Shown here: positions 5,767 to 12,075 of the stretch, in pieces | Numbering within the stretch: the first letter of the stretch is position 1 | Layout of the letters: the number at the start of each line of letters is the position of its first letter | Assembly (NCBI GenBank): GCA_017958465.1 | Contig: JAGDCQ010000266.1 | Span: forward strand, 1 to 12,075 | Reading direction: 5' to 3' | DNA: 12,075 nt | Origin: Lachnospiraceae bacterium | GTDB lineage: Bacteria; Bacillota; Clostridia; Lachnospirales; Lachnospiraceae | Translations under genes and position numbers: made by a program | Notes under the pieces: generated by a model | The model's input: only the letters and a program-made list of their open reading frames with translations | Told to the model about the DNA's origin: nothing | Databases searched by the model: none

Positions 5767-7537
5767 ATTCAAACTTGATCCCAAGTATGTATTCGCTTCT
5801 CAGGCCCACTGCAAGGCGGTCGTTGAATACAACGGGCGTAGCCTCTATGTTGGATCCGAAGTTCTTGGAAGCCAGCACCTTGCCGGTCTTGGCATCCATC
5901 AGGAGGATGTCCCCGTTCCCGCAGCACTGCACAAGCTTCACGGAGCCGTCCGTATCATACATCAGGCACCCCGAGCTCCAGGCATCGCAGGAAAGCTCAT
6001 GCCTCCAGTATTCTTCGCCTGTAGTCTTGCTTATTGCCACTATATACGCCGTATCTACGGAAGGCACCTTTGAAACAGCATAGTAAAGGTAATCCGAAAC
6101 AGCGCCCTCGCCGCTCGCACCGGAGGAAAGGATCCCGCCTGCAAGCCCAAGGACTGTGTGGACCTCGTAAGGCTTCTTCCAGACTATCTCTCCCGTCATG
6201 GCGTTAAGCTTATAGATGCAGGCCTCTCCAAGATGGTGGCCGTCCGTGTGGTACTTCAGCGTAGTCCCCACGTAAATGTATTTCTCGCCGTTTTCGGTGA
6301 TCTCGAAAACAGGGCTGGAGTTGATGTCTTCAAGCAGATCCTGCACCCATACAGGCTTAAGCGTGTTAAGGTCAAGGCAGTAGAAAATGCCGCCGTTGTC
6401 CCCAAGGAACAGGTAGTTTTCCCATACAACAGCGCTGGCCTCCGAGCCGTAGCCGCCCTCACCCTGGTAGATCCTTGTTTCGGAAGCCTCGGAATAGTAG
6501 GTATATTCAACAGGGCTCTCGGGAGCGACTGAAATTGCTCCTGTTGCAGAGTCAAAGGTAGTATTGAGCTTTATGGTGTAGATGACCCCGTTTTCGCCGG
6601 GCGCGATAAGAGTATCAGTTTCCGCGGAGATGATGGCGGAGCTGTCGTAGGCGTGCCAGATCCTGGGCGCGAAATTATCGTTTGCCCCAAACTCACAGAG
6701 CTTTGAGCCGTCTGTGAGGCTGTAAACAAAGATACGCGCGCTCACCTGCTCGCCAAAGAGCCCGGGAGCGGAATCGCCGGAACCGCAGATAAGGAGCGGA
6801 TAATAGGGGTGAAGGGAACAGGTTCCCTTAAAGGTCATCCCCACGTTGATGGCATCCCTTGTCTCCTTGCCTGTCTCCATATCGAGGAAGTGGATCTTTC
6901 CGTCCATACCGGGGTAGATGATCTCTACCAGGTCCTTTTTGGCCTTTGCCTCAGGATAGAGGTTCATCACGGCCTTAGTGGCCGTATCCCACTGAACAGC
7001 CAGTGGCTGCCCTGTCCAGCCGTTGCCGGACCAGTAGTTTACGCCGTCGCTCTTTAAGACTTTGCCTGTCTTGTAGGTCCAGGTGTCGGAAGAGATGGCG
7101 TTCTTTTTCAGTGATACCGTGCCGTAGGAGCTCTGTGAACGCAGATAGTTCCCGCGGAAGGTGATGATACCCTTGAATGATGTAAAATTTTTAAGATATT
7201 CTTCCGTGAAAACAATGGGCTGTTCCCTTGTAAAGGAGGAAGCGCGCGCGCCATCGACAAGAAGGGCTGTGTCCCTTAAGAAAGCAGAAGGCGCAGTCTT
7301 TGCGGTGGCAAAGGGCTTGCCGGAATCGGCGTTTGCCCCGGCAGCCGCCGAGTATTCCACTGCTTTCCCGCCCTGTGTTTTCACAAGAAAATTGTAGACG
7401 TAGCTAAAGTTGCCTTTAACCTTTATGAGAAGAACAAAAATACCGCAGATGATCACCACAAGAAGGGCGGTCAGCACCACAGAGACGATCTTCAATATTT
7501 TTGTTATCAATCTTGCTTTTTCATCGCTTATGTTCAT
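5765..7537 (-). CDS. Membrane-anchored PQQ-like beta-propeller protein
   Basis: The 590-residue protein starts with a short charged segment and one membrane helix (about 15-38, followed by KVKG). The remaining 550 residues are therefore predicted to lie outside the cell. They hold repeated blade-like units of the PQQ/quinoprotein-propeller kind, each a strand run leading to a D-x-x-T-G-K/E turn: HFLDMETGKETRD, FVYSLTDGSKLCEF, YCLDLNTLKPVWVQDL, YKLNAMTGEIVWKK, VAISKTTGEEYWRHEL and LLMDAKTGKVLASK. No heme-binding CxxCH or clear PQQ-enzyme catalytic set is seen, so a scaffold, sensor or polymer-binding role is more likely than dehydrogenase activity. The start overlaps the radA stop by ATGA (7534-7537) with no Shine-Dalgarno of its own, implying translational coupling. 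It is followed 10 bases later by the binding-protein gene. The function is unknown; the context suggests it serves the adjacent transport module. Confidence 0.85.
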   Translation of the reverse strand: MNISDEKARLITKILKIVSVVLTALLVVIICGIFVLLIKVKGNFSYVYNFLVKTQGGKAVEYSAAAGANADSGKPFATAKTAPSAFLRDTALLVDGARASSFTREQPIVFTEEYLKNFTSFKGIITFRGNYLRSQSSYGTVSLKKNAISSDTWTYKTGKVLKSDGVNYWSGNGWTGQPLAVQWDTATKAVMNLYPEAKAKKDLVEIIYPGMDGKIHFLDMETGKETRDAINVGMTFKGTCSLHPYYPLLICGSGDSAPGLFGEQVSARIFVYSLTDGSKLCEFGANDNFAPRIWHAYDSSAIISAETDTLIAPGENGVIYTIKLNTTFDSATGAISVAPESPVEYTYYSEASETRIYQGEGGYGSEASAVVWENYLFLGDNGGIFYCLDLNTLKPVWVQDLLEDINSSPVFEITENGEKYIYVGTTLKYHTDGHHLGEACIYKLNAMTGEIVWKKPYEVHTVLGLAGGILSSGASGEGAVSDYLYYAVSKVPSVDTAYIVAISKTTGEEYWRHELSCDAWSSGCLMYDTDGSVKLVQCCGNGDILLMDAKTGKVLASKNFGSNIEATPVVFNDRLAVGLRSEYILGIKFE

Positions 7538-8892
7538 TTCGCCAACACGGCAGCAAGTTCCCTTACACTGCCCACTCCTATAAGCTTTATTTCAGGATAT
7601 TTGTTCGCATATTCCCTGCACTGGACTGCCGGAAGGATGCAGGCCTCAAACCCGAGTTTTGCGGCCTCTTTTATTCTTTGCTCTGCGTGGCTCACGCCCC
7701 TTACCTCGCCGGTAAGGCCAACCTCTCCAAAGCAGGCTGTTTTGCCGTCAAGCGGCCTGTTCTTGAAGCTGGACAGCAGCGCAAGGACTATGGCAAGGTC
7801 TAAAGCCGGCTCATTGATCTTTAGGCCGCCTGCCACGTTAAGATATGCGTCGCACCAGGAAAGCTCCGTCCCAAGGCGCTTTTCAAGGACCGCAAGGAGG
7901 AGGTTCATCCTGTTGTAATCCGCTCCTGCGGCTGTTCTCCTTGGTATCTGGAAGGAAGTCTTGCAGACGAGAGCCTGTATCTCCACAAGAATGGAGCGGC
8001 TCCCCTCAACCACCGGCGCAACCACGGATCCCGGCTCCCCGAGAGGCCTGCCCTGGAGCATATACTCCGAAGGGTTTGAAACCTCCCTTAAGCCTTCGGT
8101 CTTCATCTCGAAGACTCCTATCTCGTCCGTCGAACCAAAACGGTTCTTAACGGCTCTTAGGATCCTGTAGTTTGCGGACTGCTCCCCTTCAAAATAAAGG
8201 ACGGTATCCACCATATGTTCAAGGACACGCGGCCCTGCCACCTGTCCCTCTTTTGTAACGTGCCCAACGATAAAAACCGTGATATTGTTATCCTTTGCCA
8301 CGTGCAGAAGAGTGTTTGTGCACTCCCTCACCTGGCTCACACTGCCGGGAGCCGCCGAAAGGTCGTCCCTTGACATGGTCTGGATCGAGTCTATTACGAC
8401 TATCTCCGGAGCTGCAGTCTTTATCACCTCTTCGATGATATCCAGGGAGTTTTCCGCAAGGAGCTTAACGCCGTCGCCAAAGGTCCCGAGCCTGTCCGCG
8501 CGCATTTTTATCTGCTTTGCGGACTCCTCGCCGGAGACATAAAGGAGGTTTCGGCTTTCGGAAAGGGCCTTGCAGACCTGCAACAGCAATGTGGACTTGC
8601 CGATACCCGGATCTCCCCCAATCAAAACCAAAGAACCCACGACGATTCCACCGCCTAATACGCGGTCAAACTCATGGATTCCGGTTAATATTCTTTCCTC
8701 AGACTGAAAGGAAACCTGTGAAAGTGCCACAGGCGCAGCAATATGACCTGAGCGGGCGCTCACGGTGTTTTTAACGTTTTTTGCCGGTTCTTCGACCAAA
8801 GTATTCCATGCACCGCACGCAGGACACTTGCCCTGCCACTTTGCGGACTCATTGCCGCATTCGGTGCAATAAAAAGAAGTCTTCCCCTTCAT
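7534..8892 (-). CDS. radA: DNA repair/recombination protein RadA (Sms)
   Basis: RadA is a RecA-related hexameric ATPase that works with RecA on branched recombination intermediates and acts as a branch-migration motor on D-loops. The 452 residues match the family length. All hallmarks are visible: an N-terminal zinc finger with Cys9, Cys12, Cys23 and Cys26; Walker A GDPGIGKST at 93-101 (Lys99); the Walker B strand EIVVIDSIQTM; the RadA signature KNRFG at 249-253; and a C-terminal Lon-protease-like domain (about 280-452) with GEVGLTGEVRGV. The start has GGGGAG close upstream. It lies 19 bases after the small hypothetical gene and overlaps the propeller gene by 4 bases. No expected residue is missing. 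Confidence 0.98.
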   Translation of the reverse strand: MKGKTSFYCTECGNESAKWQGKCPACGAWNTLVEEPAKNVKNTVSARSGHIAAPVALSQVSFQSEERILTGIHEFDRVLGGGIVVGSLVLIGGDPGIGKSTLLLQVCKALSESRNLLYVSGEESAKQIKMRADRLGTFGDGVKLLAENSLDIIEEVIKTAAPEIVVIDSIQTMSRDDLSAAPGSVSQVRECTNTLLHVAKDNNITVFIVGHVTKEGQVAGPRVLEHMVDTVLYFEGEQSANYRILRAVKNRFGSTDEIGVFEMKTEGLREVSNPSEYMLQGRPLGEPGSVVAPVVEGSRSILVEIQALVCKTSFQIPRRTAAGADYNRMNLLLAVLEKRLGTELSWCDAYLNVAGGLKINEPALDLAIVLALLSSFKNRPLDGKTACFGEVGLTGEVRGVSHAEQRIKEAAKLGFEACILPAVQCREYANKYPEIKLIGVGSVRELAAVLAK

Positions 8893-8911
8893 TTGTTCTC
8901 CCCAAAAAACG

Positions 8912-9319
8912 TTAACGCCTTATGATCTTAACCTCTACCGGCTTCCCCTTTTCAAGCTCTACGCTAACGCTGAGCTTGCCGCTGATATTGGTCGTCATCC
9001 TTCCGACGTTCACGCCGTCGATAAGGACCTCATATTCCTCATTTTCGATAAGACCGAGCGTGAGCTGTGCAGGCTCCGCGCCGGATACAGTAAACTCCAT
9101 TCCGTCCATGGCAGCCTTGAACTCAGTCACATTTGTGCCCGGAACGGACTCATAAACAAAGCCATCGTTCTTCTCAAGTTTTGTGATCTCATAAAAGGTC
9201 TTGATCTTGTAATAATCACCGAAAGCCTCAAAGTCTGAAACTTTTGTCTTTTCGGGAAGTGTGTAATCGCCAAAGCTGAGACCGCCGTCCTCTTCGATCC
9301 GAATGATATTCTCTTCCAT
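8912..9319 (-). CDS. Small conserved-looking hypothetical protein
   Basis: This 135-residue acidic protein has no signal peptide, membrane helix or cysteines. It appears rich in beta strands: an N-terminal segment with SFGDYTLPEKTK, a middle with YKIKTFYEITKLEKNDGFVY, and a C-terminal beta-sandwich-like half ending in ISGKLSVSVELEKGKPVEV. From memory, similar short proteins in Lachnospiraceae carry the automatic label endosialidase. Nothing visible here supports that activity: it is far too short for such an enzyme, has no export signal, and shows no recognisable catalytic site. A GGAGG sits 6 bases before the ATG, inside a possible small hairpin. It lies between clpC (75 bases upstream) and radA (19 bases downstream). 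The function is unknown; a cytoplasmic housekeeping role is only suggested by the company it keeps. Confidence 0.8.
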   Translation of the reverse strand: MEENIIRIEEDGGLSFGDYTLPEKTKVSDFEAFGDYYKIKTFYEITKLEKNDGFVYESVPGTNVTEFKAAMDGMEFTVSGAEPAQLTLGLIENEEYEVLIDGVNVGRMTTNISGKLSVSVELEKGKPVEVKIIRR

Positions 9320-9325
9320 AGCTAA

Positions 9326-9342
9326 CCTCCGTATAATGGAGG
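9326..9342 (-). promoter_or_regulatory. Short hairpin that would pair the Shine-Dalgarno of the small gene
   Basis: On the minus strand, CCTCC (9342-9338), a 7-base loop ATTATAC and GGAGG (9330-9326) form a 5-bp stem. The GGAGG arm is the ribosome binding site of the gene starting at 9319. Pairing would hide it, so initiation may be moderated by structure. The stem is short, so it may be coincidence. Confidence 0.35.
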
Positions 9343-9376
9343 ACCGGGATACAACACATCCGATCCCCGCTTTCTT

Positions 9377-9385
9377 ATTCTACCA
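9377..9385 (-). promoter_or_regulatory. Possible extended -10 promoter before the small gene and radA
   Basis: TGGTAGAAT on the minus strand fits the TGnTATAAT extended -10 form with one mismatch. It lies just after the clpC stop and about 58 bases before the ATG at 9319. No good -35 box is evident, which an extended -10 can tolerate. I see no terminator between clpC and this site, so read-through from clpC is also possible. Confidence 0.3.
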
Positions 9386-9394
9386 TAACAGGAC

Positions 9395-11857
9395 TTACTT
9401 TTCCATCTTTTTTTGAGGTGCCCGTCTGGTCTTGAAAACCAGCTTGCCATCCTCCTCGGTAACAGAAACAGTGCTCTTTACGCCTGCTTTTCCGGTAAGT
9501 ACAAGCTCTGCTATCTCGTCCTCCACAAGGGTCTGGATAGCCCTCCTTAAAGGCCTTGCGCCGTACTTGACGTCGGAACCCTTCTTGAGCAGGAACTCGA
9601 CTGTCTTTTCGTCGTAAACAAGCTTTATCTGCATCTGCTGCATTGAACGTTTTTTAAGCTCTTCAAGCATAAGCCTTACGATATTTGCAAGGTTGTCCTT
9701 TGAAAGCTGCTTAAATACTATGATCTCGTCGATACGGTTTAAGAACTCCGGCTTGAAGATCCTCTTAACCTCTTCCATTACGCCGTCCTTCATACGGTTG
9801 TAGTCCGCCTTTTCATCGGAAACAGCGGAGAAACCGAGCTTCTTCGGCTCGATGATGGACTGCGCGCCTGCGTTTGAGGTCATGATGATGATGGTGTTCT
9901 TAAAGCTTACCTTGTGCCCCTGCGCATCGGTGATATGGCCGTCGTCAAGCACCTGCAGCAGGATGTTGAAAACGTCCGGATGAGCCTTTTCAACCTCATC
10001 GAAGAGCACAACTGAATAAGGGTGTCTCCGGATCTTCTCGCTCAGCTGCCCGCCTTCGTCGTATCCCACGTATCCGGGCGGCGATCCGATCATCTTGGAA
10101 ACGCTGTGCTTCTCCATATATTCCGACATATCCACACGTATGACCGCGTTTTCATCGCCAAAGAGTGCCTCTGCAAGAGCCTTCGAAAGCTCTGTCTTTC
10201 CCACACCCGTAGGCCCAAGGAACAGGAACGAGCCCACAGGACGCTTAGGATCCTTAAGGCCCACACGTCCGCGCCTTATGGCCTTTGCAACGGCGGTAAC
10301 GCCCTCATCCTGCCCGATAACACGCTTGTGCAGCTCGTTTTCAAGGTTCACAAGGCGCTCTGCCTCTGTTTTTGTAAGCTTCGTTACCGGAACCCCTGTA
10401 ATGCCGGCTACAACATCGGCTATATCGTTCTCATCTATCTCGCGCCTGTTTTCCTTAAGAGCCTTAGCGTGAGCTTCTTTATACTCTTTTATCTTTTCTT
10501 CGAAGGTGACAAGCTTCTTTTTAAGGCGTTTTGCAGTCTTTATGTCTCCGCCTGCAAGAGCCTCATCCACCTGCTTTGACAGCTCGTTGCACTTTTCAAC
10601 CGCGTCTTTAACATCTGCGGGGATATCGAAATCCTTAAGCCGTGCAGCCGCTGCCGCTTCGTCGATAAGGTCGATGGCCTTGTCCGGCAGGAACCTGTCG
10701 TTGATATACCGGCTCGAAAGGGCCGCAGCAGCCTCTATCGCGCCGTCCGTAATAGTTATCCCGTGGTGCTTCTCGTAAACATGGCGGATCCCCTTAAGGA
10801 TGGCCACTGTCTGCTCCTCGTCCGGCTCATCCACAGGGATGGGCTGGAACCTGCGCTCGAGCGCCGGGTCCTTTTCGATATGCTTGCGATACTCTTCCCT
10901 TGTTGTCGCACCTATCACCTGAAGGCCTCCCCTTGCAAGGGCAGGCTTCATGATATTCGACGCGTCCAGCGCACCTTCTGCGTTTCCGGCACCTATGATG
11001 GTATGGAGCTCGTCGATGAAAAGGATGACAGAGCCGTCGTTCTCGGCCTCCTCTATAAGCTGTTTGATCCTTTCCTCAAACTCCCCGCGATACTTGGAGC
11101 CCGCCACAAGCCCCGACATCTCAAGGCTTAAGATCCTCTTGTCGAGAAGGATCTCCGGAACGTCCCCGAGGACGATCCGCTGCGCGAGAGCCTCCACAAC
11201 TGCGGTCTTGCCTACACCCGGCTCCCCCACAAGGCAGGGATTGTTCTTAGTCCTGCGGCAAAGCACCTGGCAGAGCCTGCGGATCTTGTCGTCATTTCCG
11301 ATAACAGGATCGAGCTTCCCTTCTTCCGCAGCAAGAGTGACATCCTTTGTGTAGCGGTCAAGGACAGGCGTGCCCGAGCCACCGGACCTTATGGCCTGTA
11401 TCTCATCCTTAACTTCTTCAGGCGAAAGCCCGATTGTGCCAAGAAGCTCGGCAAAGAGCTTTTGGGTATTTACTTCCATGGTGTTGAGCAGCCGCATAGA
11501 AACAGAATCCGGCTCCCGGAACATAGCAATGAGAAGGTGTTCCGTCCCGACTGTTTTGGAATCGAAACGCTCTGCCTCCTTAATACTGTTCTCTATAACT
11601 GCCTTAAACCTTGGTGTCTCACCCGGGTCCGATACTCCGACAGAAGTACTTCCTTCCGAGATGAGCTCATTCATCAATTCTTTAAGTTTCTTAAGCTCCA
11701 CACCGTTTATCTCAAGCACCTTTGTCGCAAAGCTGTCGGTGTTGAGAAGCCCGCAGAGCAGGTGCTCCGTCCCAACGTAGGTGTGATGGAGCTCTTTGGC
11801 AAAAAGATGGGCTTTTTCGATAGCTTCCTTTGCCTGGTTGGTAAATTCTGGTCTCAT
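9395..11857 (-). CDS. clpC: ATP-dependent Clp protease ATPase subunit ClpC
   Basis: This double-AAA+ unfoldase feeds damaged or regulatory proteins into the ClpP peptidase. Its 820 residues fit ClpC rather than the longer ClpB. Domains in order are two N-terminal Clp_N repeats (about 2-135), a first AAA+ module with Walker A GEPGVGKT at 211-218 (Lys217) and Walker B VILFIDE, and a short middle region (about 412-455) resembling the UVR coiled-coil insert of ClpC. The second AAA+ module has GPTGVGKT at 548-555 (Lys554) and VVLFDE, followed by the C-terminal D2-small domain. A Leu674-Gly675-Phe676 tripeptide sits at the ClpP-docking loop position, so it is probably ClpP-competent. The ribosome site TTAGGAG precedes the ATG. 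It does not sit directly behind ctsR-mcsA-mcsB, because the gene upstream encodes a membrane-anchored protein, and I see no CtsR-type direct repeat in the 45-base gap. Confidence 0.97.
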   Translation of the reverse strand: MRPEFTNQAKEAIEKAHLFAKELHHTYVGTEHLLCGLLNTDSFATKVLEINGVELKKLKELMNELISEGSTSVGVSDPGETPRFKAVIENSIKEAERFDSKTVGTEHLLIAMFREPDSVSMRLLNTMEVNTQKLFAELLGTIGLSPEEVKDEIQAIRSGGSGTPVLDRYTKDVTLAAEEGKLDPVIGNDDKIRRLCQVLCRRTKNNPCLVGEPGVGKTAVVEALAQRIVLGDVPEILLDKRILSLEMSGLVAGSKYRGEFEERIKQLIEEAENDGSVILFIDELHTIIGAGNAEGALDASNIMKPALARGGLQVIGATTREEYRKHIEKDPALERRFQPIPVDEPDEEQTVAILKGIRHVYEKHHGITITDGAIEAAAALSSRYINDRFLPDKAIDLIDEAAAAARLKDFDIPADVKDAVEKCNELSKQVDEALAGGDIKTAKRLKKKLVTFEEKIKEYKEAHAKALKENRREIDENDIADVVAGITGVPVTKLTKTEAERLVNLENELHKRVIGQDEGVTAVAKAIRRGRVGLKDPKRPVGSFLFLGPTGVGKTELSKALAEALFGDENAVIRVDMSEYMEKHSVSKMIGSPPGYVGYDEGGQLSEKIRRHPYSVVLFDEVEKAHPDVFNILLQVLDDGHITDAQGHKVSFKNTIIIMTSNAGAQSIIEPKKLGFSAVSDEKADYNRMKDGVMEEVKRIFKPEFLNRIDEIIVFKQLSKDNLANIVRLMLEELKKRSMQQMQIKLVYDEKTVEFLLKKGSDVKYGARPLRRAIQTLVEDEIAELVLTGKAGVKSTVSVTEEDGKLVFKTRRAPQKKMEK

Positions 11858-11902
11858 AAAACTCCTAAAACATGTTTTTATTTTCTAAACCGTTCTGTTG
11901 CA

Positions 11903-12075
11903 TTAATCCCCGCCTCTCTGCTTCTTTACAAAGAAAGCAAAGAACAGGAGTGTGACTACCCATCCCCCCAGGATCTGCGCCATAACAAGCCCCTGGGTAG
12001 TCATATCTTTTTTCAGGCTGTTGATCTGGGCCACAAGTTCGTTGTTTACAGTCTCTTCTTCGCGCTTCACGGTGA
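11903..12075 (-). CDS. C-terminal end of a protein with a membrane anchor (5' part outside window)
   Basis: An open frame runs in from the right edge and ends in TAA at 11903-11905, giving the last 56 residues of a protein. It starts with a charged helical stretch (TVKREEETVNNELVAQINSL, likely coiled coil), then one hydrophobic span (about GLVMAQILGGWVVTLLFFAFFV) and a short basic tail KKQRGGD. This is the usual look of a C-terminal membrane anchor with positive residues on the inside, so the unseen part is probably outside the cell. The reading is supported by its uninterrupted frame and its stop 45 bases before clpC on the same strand. The family cannot be told from this tail. Confidence 0.65.
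   Translation of the reverse strand, partial: TVKREEETVNNELVAQINSLKKDMTTQGLVMAQILGGWVVTLLFFAFFVKKQRGGD

Noticed and set aside
5755..5784. Longer binding-protein start at the TTG at 5784
   Set aside because: It would overlap the propeller gene by 20 bases, while the ATG at 5754 has AAGAGG at 6 bases.
9346..9367. Terminator after clpC (GGGAT/ATCCC pairing)
   Set aside because: The stem is only 5 bp with a 12-base loop and has no U-tract on the minus strand.
10022..10579. 185-codon plus-strand open frame opposite clpC
   Set aside because: It is antisense to conserved ClpC AAA+ motifs, and the translation shows no domain-like pattern.
11867..11878. Perfect palindrome AAAACATGTTTT before clpC as an operator
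   Set aside because: It is AT-rich and short, likely by chance in this base context, and I know no regulator that fits.

Overview
The window looks like a chromosomal segment of a Gram-positive, Firmicutes-type anaerobe. Gene content and protein style point to the Lachnospiraceae/Clostridia, which is an inference from memory of those families and was not searched. Supporting signs are strong GGAGG-type ribosome binding sites, a ClpC-type (not ClpA/B) chaperone, a signal-peptide pullulanase with a C-terminal membrane anchor instead of an outer-membrane lipoprotein design, and an amino-acid-type ABC binding protein tethered by an N-terminal membrane helix. Base composition is roughly half G+C by eye. 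I see no rRNA, tRNA, insertion sequence, phage gene or CRISPR array. No gene-free stretch exceeds about 120 bases.

Layout: (1) Positions 1-519 hold the 3' end of an unrecognised plus-strand gene. It converges on everything else at a strong bidirectional terminator hairpin (583-607). (2) All remaining genes lie on the minus strand. Read in transcription order from the right edge they are: the 3' end of a gene for a protein with a C-terminal membrane anchor (11903-12075, partial); clpC (9395-11857); a small conserved hypothetical gene (8912-9319); radA (7534-8892); a membrane-anchored PQQ-like beta-propeller (5765-7537, overlapping radA by ATGA); a membrane-anchored solute-binding protein (4909-5754); an ABC permease (4232-4897); uridine phosphorylase (3366-4142); and a secreted type I pullulanase (637-3291).

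How the genes fit together: clpC, the small gene and radA form a housekeeping block for protein quality control and recombination/repair. The propeller, binding protein and permease are packed with gaps of about 10 bases and look like one envelope module. The last two genes are catabolic: nucleoside salvage and alpha-glucan debranching at the cell surface. Spacing suggests one long transcriptional direction, with possible internal regulation before udp (a 64-bp palindromic tandem repeat) and before pulA (a leader hairpin).

The most unusual items are two. First, the solute-binding protein has its two halves in swapped order: the lobe-2/C-terminal half comes first and the N-terminal half last, as in a circular permutation. 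Its partner permease has a degenerate ATPase-docking (EAA) loop, and no ATPase gene is present in the window. Second, four exact-length 16-bp units built from a GAACAC-NN-GTGTTC dyad fill most of the gap between the permease and udp.
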